Source: Mechercharimyces sp. CAU 1602 (GTDB lineage: Bacteria > Bacillota > Bacilli > Thermoactinomycetales > JANTPT01). Taken from it: a DNA stretch of 64,000 nucleotides. The notes beneath the pieces are model-generated. The model had not been told where the DNA came from, searched no databases, and was given only the letters and a program-made list of their open reading frames with translations. Position numbers and translations under genes: made by a program. The stretch is taken from contig NZ_JANTPT010000001.1 of assembly GCF_024753565.1 (NCBI RefSeq), positions 744,001 through 808,000 on the forward strand, in the 5' to 3' direction. Shown one piece after another: positions 8,088 through 18,100 of the stretch; position 1 is the stretch's first letter; the number at the start of each line of letters is the position of its first letter.

Positions 8088-9254
8088 ATGGACTTTGAGC
8101 CAATAGATCCCAAGGCACAGTCACAGTACCGTTCATTACTAAAGCAATCGTTTAATTTTCCAGACGATTATATTGAACCATGGTTTGAATGGTTAAATAC
8201 CACCCAAATGCGTGGAGTATACCGTGACCATCAACTGGTGGGAGGGCTTAGTTGGATTAAGATAGGTCAATGGTACGGTGGAAGAGTGGTTCCAGCTAGT
8301 GGAATTTCAGCAGTAGCCGTTACCCCAGAGGGAAGAGGCGAAGGGGTAGCCACTGTTTTACTGCGGGAGTGTATTACTGAACTTTATGAAGAAGGCTTTC
8401 CGCTCGCAATACTATATCCTACGACAGTTCCTCTTTACCGGAAAGCTGGGTTTGAATTGGCAGGGATGCGACTGCAGTATCATTTATCTTTATTTGAACT
8501 CCAGTTGTTACAGTCAAGTGAGATGGAGGTTGTGAAGGTTCCGATTGGCTATGATGAAAAAATTGATGTTTTTTATCGCGCACAAGCGAGGTCACATGGG
8601 GGATTACTAGATCGTACGAAACAGATGTGGGAGAAGCTATATTTGTTGCCAGAAAACGATCTCCATCTATATCGAATTGAAAACAATGGGAATACAGAGG
8701 GATATGTATGTTTAATGCAAACTCCAGGAAATGAGAGCATCATGATTAGAGACTGGTTTGCGTCATCACCTGCAGCGACAGCTCGTATTTTACAGCTGAT
8801 TAAAGGTCACGCCCCTATGTTTACGGAGCTGACTTGGCGAGGAGGGCCACAGGATTCTTTCTTATCCTCTCTTTCCGATCCGGCAGGTGCGAAAATCTCC
8901 TCTTATCAGGAATGGATGGCGCGTATCGTAGACGTGGAAAAAGCATTTAGCATGCGTGGCTTTCCACATGGTCGGGCGACGACTCTTCACTTTGAGATTA
9001 AGGATCCTTGGGTCGAGGCTAATTGTGGCCGCTTTATTTTAACTGTTTCGAATGAAGGAGATGTGTCGGTGGAGCGCGGGGGAGAAGGTACATTGAGAAT
9101 CGATATTAAAGGAGTAGCATCTTTATATACAAGTCACCGCACGGCACATCAGCTTCAAAGAGAAGGATTGTTACATACAGAAGACGAGGATAGCTTATCA
9201 GAGGTAACTATGCTATTTGCTGGTCCTAATCCGTGGATGACAGATATTTTTTAG
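8088..9254 (+). CDS. GNAT-family N-acetyltransferase, Eis-like
   Basis: A 388-residue protein with the architecture of the Eis group: an N-terminal GNAT domain with the acetyl-CoA loop RGEGVATVLLRE near residues 84-95, a second degenerate GNAT half, and a C-terminal SCP2-like domain of about 100 residues. The segment AILYPTTVPLYRKAGFE is highly characteristic of Eis-like proteins. Mycobacterial Eis acetylates aminoglycosides and protein lysines; Bacillales homologues have broad amine substrates. The start is ATG with GGGGGT upstream. The next gene begins 11 bases after its stop. Confidence 0.82.
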   Translation: MDFEPIDPKAQSQYRSLLKQSFNFPDDYIEPWFEWLNTTQMRGVYRDHQLVGGLSWIKIGQWYGGRVVPASGISAVAVTPEGRGEGVATVLLRECITELYEEGFPLAILYPTTVPLYRKAGFELAGMRLQYHLSLFELQLLQSSEMEVVKVPIGYDEKIDVFYRAQARSHGGLLDRTKQMWEKLYLLPENDLHLYRIENNGNTEGYVCLMQTPGNESIMIRDWFASSPAATARILQLIKGHAPMFTELTWRGGPQDSFLSSLSDPAGAKISSYQEWMARIVDVEKAFSMRGFPHGRATTLHFEIKDPWVEANCGRFILTVSNEGDVSVERGGEGTLRIDIKGVASLYTSHRTAHQLQREGLLHTEDEDSLSEVTMLFAGPNPWMTDIF

Positions 9255-9265
9255 GAGGAGTATCG

Positions 9266-9751
9266 ATGGATGAACAAGCTTTTCAACAAGCGATCCACTT
9301 ACATGTAGTCGGAAGATATAAGGAAGCTCAACGGGAGTATGAAGCACTACTAGTTGATGATCCCCATGATGCACTCTTACATTATCGCATGGCATGGGTG
9401 TGCGATAATCTAGGTGAGGAAAGTAGGGCGGTTCCCCATTATGAACGCGCTTTGGAAGGTAGATTGAGTGGGGAGGATCGGGAAGGAGCATTTATAGGCT
9501 TGGGGAGCACGTACCGTTGTTTAGGTGACTACGAGCGAGCTGAACAGCTTTTGCGACAGGGAATAAGGGAGTTCCCCCACAATAATGCACTATATACCTT
9601 TCCTGGCCTCACATTACACAATCAAGGGAGAAGCAGCGAAGGAATAAAGATTTTATTGGAAATTCTGGCCGAAACCAGTCAGGATGAAAATATACTCACT
9701 TACAAAAAAGCGATTCTCTTTTACTCTGATAAACTAGAGCAGGTTTGGTAG
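9266..9751 (+). CDS. tetratricopeptide-repeat protein
   Basis: A 161-residue, all-helical protein made of roughly four TPR units. Typical spacing is seen in AIHLHVVGRYKEAQREYEAL, LHYRMAWVCDNLGEESRAV, AFIGLGSTYRCLGDYERAEQ and a last divergent unit. TPR proteins are scaffolds for protein contacts; the partner is unknown. The length fits the short TPR_5-type proteins of Bacillus. ATG 9266 is chosen because TAGGAGGAG is six bases upstream; the open frame further upstream overlaps the previous gene. It is probably translated from the same message as the Eis-like gene. Confidence 0.75.
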   Translation: MDEQAFQQAIHLHVVGRYKEAQREYEALLVDDPHDALLHYRMAWVCDNLGEESRAVPHYERALEGRLSGEDREGAFIGLGSTYRCLGDYERAEQLLRQGIREFPHNNALYTFPGLTLHNQGRSSEGIKILLEILAETSQDENILTYKKAILFYSDKLEQVW

Positions 9752-9887
9752 GGAGAGTTGCCTTTTCTTTCATTCATAAGAACGGTATAATAGGAATGAA
9801 AGCGGATGCAATTGATTTATTTTAATGAATGATGTCTCATTCATAATGGTTAAGAACTTTTTAATTATAGGAAGAGGAGTGGATCAA

Positions 9888-10655
9888 ATGAAAGGTAAAA
9901 CAGTCATTGTAACCGGTGGTAGTAATGGCATGGGGAAAGGCATGGCGGCCCGTTTTTGTCAAGAAGGCGCCAACGTGGTTATTATTGGCCGCGATGTTGA
10001 GAAACTAGAAAACACAAAAAAAGAAATCGAAACATTTGAAGGTCAAGTGCTTCCTATCTCTATGGATGTTCGGAATTTAGAGCAAGTTGAAGACATGGTG
10101 AAAAAGACGAAAGAGACTTTTGGTCAAATTGATCATCTCGTTAATAATGCTGCAGGCAACTTCCTTGTTAATGCGGAAGATTTATCCGTCAACGGTTGGA
10201 AATCGGTCATCGATATTGTACTTAATGGTACGTGGTACTGTACCCAAACTGTAGGGAAAGAATGGATTAAAGATGGACATAAGGGTTCCATCGTTAATAT
10301 TGTAACTACGTATACGCAAACCGGTGCAGCTGGCGTTATTCACTCGGCATCTGCCAAAGCAGGTGTAGTAGCGATGGCACGTACGCTGGCAGTCGAGTGG
10401 GGAGAGCGCTATGGCATCCGCGTCAACTGTATCGCTCCGGGTCCTATCGAGGATACGGGTGGAACCGATAAGTTGATCCTCTCGGAGAAAATGCATAAGA
10501 TGGCATTGCAAAGTGTACCGTTGAAGCGCTTTGGTCGCCTCGATGAGATTGCTAGTCTAGCTAAATTTTTGCTTTCCGAAGAATCGGGCTATATCAACGG
10601 CGATGTCATCACGATTGATGGAGGTCAATCGTTGAACGGTTCTCGCTTTATGTAA
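9888..10655 (+). CDS. fadH: 2,4-dienoyl-CoA reductase (FadH-type SDR)
   Basis: A 255-residue SDR whose sequence follows B. subtilis FadH (YkuF) closely. TGGSNGMGKGMA is the cofactor motif, NNAAGNF replaces the usual NNAG, and APGPIEDTGG and YINGDVITIDGGQSLN close the fold. The usual Tyr-x3-Lys is replaced by SASAKAG, as in other dienoyl-CoA reductases where Tyr is not at that position. It reduces 2,4-dienoyl-CoA formed during beta-oxidation of unsaturated fatty acids using NADPH. The start is ATG 9888 with GAAGAGGAG upstream. It is monocistronic and ends in the terminator at 10679. Confidence 0.85.
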   Translation: MKGKTVIVTGGSNGMGKGMAARFCQEGANVVIIGRDVEKLENTKKEIETFEGQVLPISMDVRNLEQVEDMVKKTKETFGQIDHLVNNAAGNFLVNAEDLSVNGWKSVIDIVLNGTWYCTQTVGKEWIKDGHKGSIVNIVTTYTQTGAAGVIHSASAKAGVVAMARTLAVEWGERYGIRVNCIAPGPIEDTGGTDKLILSEKMHKMALQSVPLKRFGRLDEIASLAKFLLSEESGYINGDVITIDGGQSLNGSRFM

Positions 10656-10678
10656 TCTAAGCTAAGATAACCTAACAG

Positions 10679-10710
10679 GGTGCTTTCCAATTTAGGAGAG
10701 CACCTTTTTT
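10679..10710 (+). terminator. terminator after fadH
   Basis: A 10-bp stem with one mismatch (10679-10688 with 10695-10704), a 6-base loop and six T residues. Confidence 0.85.
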
Positions 10711-10798
10711 GATGTCCTAGTGTATAAATTGTGATAAGAATGGGGTACCCTCCTCTGGGGAAGAGTAGTAGACAGTGAAAGAGAAAGGGGTGGATGAG

Positions 10799-10903
10799 AT
10801 GTCTGAGGGCGTGATGTGGATGATTGTTGGCGTTGTAATTTTGACTACGATCCCACTATTCGTATTAGGATGGGCGGCGCAAAGACGACGACAAAAACAA
10901 TAG
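10799..10903 (+). CDS. small single-span membrane protein (34 aa)
   Basis: A short frame with a good ribosome site (AAAGGGGTGG, about six bases before ATG). It encodes a hydrophobic helix (MWMIVGVVILTTIPLFVLGW) capped by a basic tail (QRRRQKQ), giving an N-out/C-in single-pass protein by the positive-inside rule. I do not recognise the family. It lies alone between the fadH terminator and lipM in the same orientation. The coding reality rests only on the ribosome site and the coherent membrane-anchor layout. Confidence 0.5.
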   Translation: MSEGVMWMIVGVVILTTIPLFVLGWAAQRRRQKQ

Positions 10904-10993
10904 TATAAGAGAAAATATCCGCACTTCTGATCATCATTTGTGTCAATCACGGGGGGAAGTTACAATATAGAGAAGATGAACGATGAGGTGGGG

Positions 10994-11818
10994 ATGAAGA
11001 TGAAGAGTGAATGGCGCTTTATCGTGAGTGGACCGCAATCAGGAGCGGAAAATATGGCAGTAGATGAAGCGATTCTAACAGCTAGTAGTGAAGGAATGGC
11101 TCCACCTACGATTCGGTTTTATGAGTGGGATCCAGCAGCAGTTTCGATCGGCTACTTCCAGCGAGTGCAAGAAGAACTCGATATCGAGAAGATTTATAAG
11201 AACAAGTTAGGGCTGGTGCGCAGAGCGACGGGGGGGCGTGCTATCCTCCACCAGCGGGAATTAACCTATAGTGTGATTTTATCGGAACAGTATCCTGGGA
11301 TGCCTACTTCTGTTACCGATTCGTATCGAGTGATTAGTAGAGGATTGATGGAGGGGTTTCGAAACCTTGGCTTATCTGCAGAGATGACAGCTCCGCTGGC
11401 AGGTAAATTGAGAACAGAGACAGCAGCCTGCTTTGATACCCCTTCTTCATATGAACTTGTAGTGGAGGGACGTAAAGTCGCAGGTAGTGCACAAACACGA
11501 CAGCGCGGTATTATTTTGCAACATGGTTCTATTCCATTAGATTTAGATGTAGAGATGTTATTTGAAGTATTGCGTTTTGCTTCCGTAGAAGAGAAGCAAA
11601 AAATGAAAGAAGCTTTTTTATCAAAAGCAGTTGCGATAGAACAGCTGAGTAAGCGGACGGTAACGATGGATGAGATGATTTTGGCATTTCAAAAAGGGTT
11701 TGCGAAAGGGTTAGATATAACGTTGGTTCCAGGGGCGTTAACTGCTTATGAACAAGAACTGGCAAAACAATTAAGTTATTCTCGGTATAATACAGATGAA
11801 TGGAATCTGCGCCGCTAA
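10994..11818 (+). CDS. lipM: octanoyl-[acyl carrier protein]:GcvH octanoyltransferase LipM
   Basis: A protein of about 275 residues closely matching B. subtilis LipM across its length. It transfers octanoyl from ACP to the glycine cleavage H protein, the first step of lipoate assembly. Visible signatures are VRRATGGRAILHQRELTYSV, the catalytic Cys in AACFDTPSSYELVV, and GRKVAGSAQTRQRGIILQHGS with the conserved lysine. The cofactor-transferase fold is complete. The start is either ATG 10994 (GAGG five bases upstream) or ATG 11000. It is not adjacent to mntR here as it is in B. subtilis. No terminator is obvious downstream. Confidence 0.88.
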   Translation: MKMKSEWRFIVSGPQSGAENMAVDEAILTASSEGMAPPTIRFYEWDPAAVSIGYFQRVQEELDIEKIYKNKLGLVRRATGGRAILHQRELTYSVILSEQYPGMPTSVTDSYRVISRGLMEGFRNLGLSAEMTAPLAGKLRTETAACFDTPSSYELVVEGRKVAGSAQTRQRGIILQHGSIPLDLDVEMLFEVLRFASVEEKQKMKEAFLSKAVAIEQLSKRTVTMDEMILAFQKGFAKGLDITLVPGALTAYEQELAKQLSYSRYNTDEWNLRR

Positions 11819-11926
11819 CAAACGAGATTTCTAGTAGGAACTACTTATATCCGAAATTACATAAACAAGGAATCAACTGCTGTTAATCGTACCTAGTTTC
11901 TATTGTGTGGGATATGTCGAAACTTC

Positions 11927-11955
11927 TTGATTTTTATCGATAAGAAGAGTACGAT
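11927..11955 (+). promoter_or_regulatory. possible sigma-A promoter for the pseudokinase gene
   Basis: TTGATT (11927-11932), a 17-bp spacer and TACGAT (11950-11955) lie about 88 bases before the start codon. The rest of the 224-bp gap 11819-12042 shows nothing else I can support. Confidence 0.4.
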
Positions 11956-12042
11956 AAAGACAAAATCCTAGTAATCAGAACGCTATTTTTATAGGAGTGC
12001 TGATCGATAGGGGAAGTTGTAGAGTTTGGTTGGGGAGGGAAT

Positions 12043-13884
12043 ATGTTGGAAGAAAAGCAATATCAGTCTGGTAGTCAGATAGGAAACTATACGGTAGAAG
12101 ACGAAATTATGTTTTTCTCTGGGCAGTTATTGCGGGCTTCGGATACCGATGGATCGCAGGTCTATTTGCAGGAAATTTCACTTCCCCGGTCTTTACCAAA
12201 AGACTTTAAAGAGATGCTCTTGCATATGAAACACCCCCATCTGGCTCCTGTTATTCAAGTGCTTGAAGAGTCGGATCGGATGATCTTGGTTCACCCTCCT
12301 TTAAAAGGGAATCCTCTTCCGCTGTTTATGAGAGAAGAAGGTCCGCTAGAGCCAGAAAAGGCATTGCGCTTTGCGCAAAGATTGACATACACTATGATGG
12401 ATTTAACACGGATTTCATTACCGTTTTATACCACTCTGGATCCGCGCAATATTATTATAGACAATGATTGCCCTTATATCATTTTTTATGGGGATGCGAC
12501 CTACGGCCATCGTGAACCAAATAATAAATGGAAGATGGAGCCGGATGAGAAGTGGCGTTCTTTGCTCTTTTATCTACTCACTGGGAAACAGCCTAGTAGT
12601 GTGAAGGATAAGAAACAAGAGTTGAGCAAGCATAAAATGCCACAATCGATACACGAGCTTGCCCTGGATTCGTTAATTGAAAAAAATTCGATCTATGCTA
12701 TCTTACGACGTATGGATGGATTGGTAAATAAAAAAGGGATTTCTCCTTCCTTACCGAAGATGGCGAAACTACCCATTCTAGCTGAAACAACGAGGAAAGA
12801 AAAAAGTTGGATTCTCATCGGTGCGACGATTATGACAGCTATCTTTGCACTGGGACTGATTCTATTTTTATTTTCTTCTAGCTCCTCTCCGTCTACAGGA
12901 GAAGTAACTTCTTCTGAGCTAATCCAAGCAGCAAGCCCTAAGCAGGGAGAGACCAGAAAGGGCACCTCTTCTGAAGAAGGAGCATTCTTGTATACAAAGA
13001 AAGAAGAGATTAAGGGCGCTACCAGTATTAATGTCCCACTTAAGCTAAATGATGTTACGCCAGTGACGATTCAACTAAAGGGAGCAAATGAATCTACTAC
13101 ATATGGATTGCGTGTGGATGAAATGGGCGGGGTAGAGTTGTTCCGTTCGGGGGAGAATGTCACGTATACGATGGCCAATTCCGGGGAGTCCTTTGTTATG
13201 CAACCAAATACAGAGTACCAAGTGGAGCTTCTCTTTATCCCTAATGGACGATTGCGTGCTTCTATCACAGAAACCGGTAAAAAAACACGATGGTTAGCAA
13301 CGGGTCCTGAGCTTCCTACAGGCAAATTTACGTTGGAAGCGATTGGGGAAAAGAAAGAGACGTCATTGGGTAAAGTGAGAACGGAGAAGATTGATCATAC
13401 TCAGACAAAACTACAAGAATGGCGTTTAAATCATACTTGGGATCTCGTATCAGGAGTAGGGCTTGCTTCTGCGTACAGTATGAATTTTTATGAGCACGTG
13501 ATGATTCAATCCAGTTACAAGAAGATTGATAATCAACCGATCATCTTTCGTCGCTCAGCGGGATATAGAGGCGACCCACTGCAACTATATATCGATACGG
13601 AAAAAGGGAAAGTGTATGAGCTGATCTGGTCGAGTGAAGGGGATTTGATCTTTAGCCAAATTGATGGCGATGAGAAAAAAGAGTTGGTACGACAAACAAT
13701 CATGTGGGAGTGGGAACCCGGTTTGGATACTGAGTTAAAAGTGTTGACAGAAGGGACAAAAATCGGTATCGAGTTAGCACAAGGTTCCAATCGAGGTCAT
13801 ATTCATCCCGCTTTTATGGAAAAAATTAATATTAAAAATGTAGCGATTCAAAGTGAGTCTGAGTTAGAAATTATAAAAAAGTAA
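12043..13884 (+). CDS. membrane-anchored pseudokinase-like protein with extracytoplasmic domain
   Basis: A 613-residue protein in three parts. Residues 1-240 read like a degenerate Ser/Thr kinase: an N-lobe with SQIGNYTVEDEIMFFSGQLL, a hinge ILVHPPLKGNPL, then TLDPRNIIID (131-140) where HRDLKPxNIL is expected, and YGD (149-151) in place of DFG. The VAIK lysine is not evident (VYLQEI) and HRD is missing, so phosphotransfer is unlikely. A single membrane helix spans about 256-277, followed by a Ser-rich linker. Residues 310-613 are rich in beta strands and probably lie outside the membrane. I do not recognise that domain. The gene is monocistronic, ending in a shared terminator. Sensor or scaffold function is inference. 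Confidence 0.6.
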   Translation: MLEEKQYQSGSQIGNYTVEDEIMFFSGQLLRASDTDGSQVYLQEISLPRSLPKDFKEMLLHMKHPHLAPVIQVLEESDRMILVHPPLKGNPLPLFMREEGPLEPEKALRFAQRLTYTMMDLTRISLPFYTTLDPRNIIIDNDCPYIIFYGDATYGHREPNNKWKMEPDEKWRSLLFYLLTGKQPSSVKDKKQELSKHKMPQSIHELALDSLIEKNSIYAILRRMDGLVNKKGISPSLPKMAKLPILAETTRKEKSWILIGATIMTAIFALGLILFLFSSSSSPSTGEVTSSELIQAASPKQGETRKGTSSEEGAFLYTKKEEIKGATSINVPLKLNDVTPVTIQLKGANESTTYGLRVDEMGGVELFRSGENVTYTMANSGESFVMQPNTEYQVELLFIPNGRLRASITETGKKTRWLATGPELPTGKFTLEAIGEKKETSLGKVRTEKIDHTQTKLQEWRLNHTWDLVSGVGLASAYSMNFYEHVMIQSSYKKIDNQPIIFRRSAGYRGDPLQLYIDTEKGKVYELIWSSEGDLIFSQIDGDEKKELVRQTIMWEWEPGLDTELKVLTEGTKIGIELAQGSNRGHIHPAFMEKINIKNVAIQSESELEIIKK

Positions 13885-13930
13885 TAAACAGAGGAGCACA
13901 CCTGATCAGGTGTGCTCCTCTGTTTATTAC
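13881..13930. terminator. bidirectional terminator, 50-bp perfect palindrome
   Basis: Every base from 13881 to 13930 pairs about the centre between 13905 and 13906 (GATC core). A/T-rich outer arms give a T-run on either strand. The palindrome contains the TAA stop of the pseudokinase gene and touches the last base of the opposing dat stop codon, so it terminates both convergent genes. Confidence 0.85.
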
Positions 13931-14763
13931 TAGGATTGTGCGATAAGTTGCTCAAATGCTTGTTGTAACTGTTTTGTAATTGGCCCGGGCTTTCCTGTAC
14001 CGATTTCATGACCGTTAACATGAGTGACAGGGGTAACTTCTACAGTGGTTCCCGTCAGGAAGATTTCGTCTGCGTCTCTAATCACATCGATGGCGACGGG
14101 GCGTTCGATACACTGTAATCCTTCTTGTGCGATCAGAGTAAGTGTGACAGCACGTGTGATGCCATGCAGAATAAGATTATTAGCGGGATGGGTGTAAAGA
14201 GTGCCATCTTTTACAATAAACACATTGGTCGCACTTCCCTCGGTGAGGATTCCATCACGGTGTAAGATTGCTTCTTGTGCATTGCGATCGACCGCTTCTT
14301 GTTTGGCGAGAACTGCGCCTAAAAGATTAAGACTCTTAATATCGCATCGTAACCAGCGAATATCTTCTGTCGTGATCGCATGAACGCCCTGCTTTAGAGC
14401 TTGAAGGGGACGGGGAGCTGGGATGACATAGGCGACGATGATGGGGGTAGCTTGGGCAGGAAATGGATGAGAACGGGGGGCTACTCCGCGTGACAATTGT
14501 AAGTAGATATTTCCGTCCACAAGGTTGTTTTGCTCGATTAACGCTTTGAGATGATCTTCGAGAATATCTAACCCGTATGGGAGCTCAAGACGAATTTCGT
14601 GTGCACTACGAGCAAAGCGATCAAGGTGGGCTTGCATATAAAAAGGCTTGCTGCCATACACGCGGATAACCTCATATACGCCATCACCAAATTGGTAGCC
14701 ACGATCTTCAATATCGACGGGAGCGTTTTTCCGTTCAATAAGTTGATTATCAAATAAAATCAT
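13930..14763 (-). CDS. dat: D-amino-acid transaminase
   Basis: A 277-residue fold-type IV PLP enzyme that interconverts D-alanine and D-glutamate with their 2-oxo acids, supplying D-Glu/D-Ala for peptidoglycan. Signatures: DIEDRGYQFGDGVYEVIRVY near the N-terminus, LSRGVAPRSHPFP, the Schiff-base lysine in RCDIKSLNLLGAVL, and EGSATNVFIVKDGTLYTHP. I choose ATG 14763, eight bases after GGAGG; a TTG codon immediately upstream is less likely. It is monocistronic, and its terminator is the palindrome shared with the opposing gene. Confidence 0.9.
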   Translation of the reverse strand: MILFDNQLIERKNAPVDIEDRGYQFGDGVYEVIRVYGSKPFYMQAHLDRFARSAHEIRLELPYGLDILEDHLKALIEQNNLVDGNIYLQLSRGVAPRSHPFPAQATPIIVAYVIPAPRPLQALKQGVHAITTEDIRWLRCDIKSLNLLGAVLAKQEAVDRNAQEAILHRDGILTEGSATNVFIVKDGTLYTHPANNLILHGITRAVTLTLIAQEGLQCIERPVAIDVIRDADEIFLTGTTVEVTPVTHVNGHEIGTGKPGPITKQLQQAFEQLIAQS

Positions 14764-15007
14764 CAATAAGACCTCCAGATATCAAAAAAGTATAATGATT
14801 TGCTGATTGCTTTATTTTACACTATTTTTCATTGAAGTGCTTGCTTGTGTGTCTATGTTAAGCAAATTTGGTTTCTTATCGCAGAGAACGTGACAAATAG
14901 GAGAGGAAGAAGCGTCACATGAGTAGGAACGCCGTTGACTGGGGTCAAGTTTCATCAATCTAGGCGAACACAGATACTGCTATCCCCTAGATTGCTAAAT
15001 CTTGTAA

Positions 15008-15016
15008 TGATATAAT
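15008..15016 (+). promoter_or_regulatory. extended -10 promoter element for nrdJ
   Basis: TGATATAAT fits the TGnTATAAT extended -10 element. The -35 region is weak. It lies in the 339-bp gap 14764-15102, which otherwise holds only the operator-like site at 15026 and the GGGAGGGG ribosome site before nrdJ. I see no cobalamin riboswitch core in this gap. Confidence 0.5.
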
Positions 15017-15025
15017 GGTGCATAG

Positions 15026-15037
15026 CTATATCTAGTG
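15026..15037 (+). promoter_or_regulatory. candidate NrdR-box half/degenerate operator
   Basis: CTATATCTAGTG matches 11 of the 12 core positions of the NrdR box (CTATATATAGTG) and sits immediately after the likely transcription start of the ribonucleotide reductase gene. Only one such site is seen, whereas NrdR normally binds two. Confidence 0.35.
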
Positions 15038-15102
15038 ATCAAACGATCCTGTTAAAAATTGAATGTCAGCTACGGTCTTATAAGATGTGGGAGGGGTAAA
15101 GG

Positions 15103-18100
15103 TTGAAAATAAAACGCTATTTCACACGAGTTGGAGAAGACGTCTTTCAATCTGTTCAGTATAGTAAGCGAGATTGTCGTATTACGAACCCCGATGGATC
15201 GGTCGTTTTTGAAATGAAGGGAGCAGAAATCCCGGAATCCTGGAGTCAAGTGGCTTCAGACATTATGGTTTCGAAATATTTTCGCAAGGCGGGGGTTCCT
15301 CAGCGAGATGAAGATGGAAATGTACGTGTAAATGAAGAAGGAGAACCACTGACAGGGCCTGAAACAAGTGTGCGACAAGTGATTCATCGCTTGGTGGGAT
15401 GTTGGCGTGAGTGGGGTATGCAATATGGATATTTTGATGATGAAGACGATGCGCAAGCATTTTATGATGAGCTTGTATATATGTTGTTGCACCAGATGGC
15501 AGCACCCAATTCTCCACAATGGTTTAATACAGGACTAGCATATGCCTATAACATTACTGGGAAAGCACAGGGCCATTACTACGTGGATCCAGAGACGGAG
15601 AAATTACGGCAGGGAAAAGATGCCTATACACGGCCACAACCACATGCTTGTTTTATTCAATCTTTGCAAGATGATTTGGTTAATGATGGCGGTATCATGG
15701 ATTTGTGGGTACGTGAAGCCCGACTCTTTAAGTACGGGAGCGGTACTGGGACCAACTTCTCTGCGATTCGTGGTAAGGGGGAGAAACTTTCAGGTGGAGG
15801 AACATCTTCCGGGCTACTTTCTTTTCTGAAGATCGGTGATCGTGCTGCTGGAGCTATCAAGTCAGGCGGGACTACACGTCGTGCTGCTAAGATGGTGACG
15901 TTGGATATTGATCACCCAGATATTGAAGACTTTATTCAATGGAAAGCGAAGGAAGAAAAGAAAGCGAGGATTTTAATTGAAGCAGGCTTCGATCCTTCGT
16001 TTAATGGTGAAGCGTATGAGACTGTTTCTGGACAAAACTCGAATAATTCGGTGCGGATTCCACACACATTTTTTACGAAGTTACAAAAGGGTGAGGAGTG
16101 GGAGTTGCGGAGGCGTACTGATGGGCAAATAGATAAAAGGATTCCAGCCGCACAATTATGGAATCAAATAGGGCAAGCCGCCTGGGAATGCGCAGATCCG
16201 GGGATACAATACGATGGAACCATTAATGAATGGCATACTACCCCAGCGGGGATGGACGGTCAATTGGGGGCACGTCACAATCGTATTAATGCATCCAACC
16301 CGTGCTCAGAGTATATGTTCCTTGATGATACAGCATGCAACCTGGCTTCGCTCAACCTGATGAAGTTTTTTAGTAGTGAGGCACGTACATTTCATGTGGA
16401 AGCATTTCAGCATGCGACACGCTTATGGACAATCGTGTTGGAGATCTCTGTTTTGATGGCGCAGTACCCTTCACAGGAAATAGCAATAAAATCATATCAA
16501 TATCGAACGCTTGGTCTAGGATACGCCAATATTGGTACGTTGCTCATGGTATCAGGCATCCCGTATGATTCTAAAGAGGCGTTGGCGCTGGCCGGTGGCA
16601 TTACTGCACTGATGACAGGTACATCGTATAAGACCTCGGCTGAGATGGCGGCTGAATTAGGGCCCTTTACAGCGTATAAGTCGAATCGCTCTTCTATGTT
16701 GCGCGTGATTCGAAACCATCGACGTGCGGCATATCATGCGCATGCGGAAGAATATGAGGGATTAACTGTCCAGCCTTTGGGAATCGACCCTCAGTATTGT
16801 CCAGCTGAATTGTTGGAAGCGGCTCGTACTAGCTGGGATGAAGCATTGGAATTGGGTGAAAGAGTTGGTTATCGCAATGCCCAAACCACTCTACTGGCAC
16901 CCACGGGGACGATTGGACTTTTGATGGACTGTGACACAACGGGTGTGGAGCCTGACTTTGCTCTTGTTAAATTTAAGAAATTGGCAGGAGGGGGTTACTT
17001 TAAAATTGCTAATCAGTCGATCAGACCAGCACTTAAAAATCTAGGGTATAAACCTGAAGAGATCGAAGAGATTTTACACTATGTCACGGGAACACTAACA
17101 TTAAAAGATGCCCCTCATATCAACCGTGATACCCTGCGATTAAAAGGGTTAACCGATGAAGAGATTAGTCGTGTTGAAGAGAAGTTGCCATCTGTTTTTG
17201 ATCTGTCTTTTGCTTTTAATGTATGGTCAATTGGGAAAGAAGGATGTGAACGTCTCGGATTTTCAGCGAGCGAGTACGAAGCTTCTGATTTTCAGTTATT
17301 ACGTGCACTAGGTTTTAGTAAACGAGAGATTGAAGAGGCAGGCGAAGTTATTTGTGGTCGTATGACTGTGGAAGGGGCACCACATCTGAAAAAAGATGAT
17401 TATGCCGTCTTTGATACAGCTAGTCCATGTGGTAAGCACGGCAAGCGTTTTATCCACTATATGGGTCATTTGCGTATGATGGCTGCCGCACAACCTTTTT
17501 TAAGCGGTGCGATATCTAAGACCATTAATATGCCGCACTCTTCCTCTGTAGAAGAGATCTCGTATGCGTATGAAGAGGGATGGAAGCTAGGCTTAAAAGC
17601 AGTCGCTTTATATCGCGATGGTTCCAAAAGTTCACAGCCACTTAATAGTCGTCACGATGAGGAAGAGGAAGAACAGCAGGAGGAAAAGACTGAACGGGGA
17701 CATGAAGCGTTGTCTATGGTTTCGCTGACGGCGGCCTCTATGTTAGAAGAAGAGATTGGCCAAGGTCATGTTGCTAGTGTGCGTCGTCGTCTCCCGCGTA
17801 AGCGCGAAGGATTTACGCAAGAGGCTCGAATTGCGGGTCAAAAAATCTTTGTCCGCACCGGGGAGTACGAAGATGGTAGCCTAGGTGAGATTTTTATCGA
17901 TATGCATAAGGCGGGTAGTACGATGAGAGGAATGTTGGATGCATTTGCAGTTGCGGTCTCCCTCGGATTGCAACATGGTGTCCCGCTGGAAAAATATGTA
18001 GACTCGATGACATTTACACGGTTTGAACCAGCAGGTACTGTGGATCATCCCAATGTGAAGATGGCCACCTCTGTTATTGATTATGTTTTTCGGATGTTAG

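Noticed and set aside
14764-15102. Cobalamin riboswitch before nrdJ
   Set aside because: Looked for because nrdJ needs B12, but no B12-box-like core or expected stem arrangement was seen.
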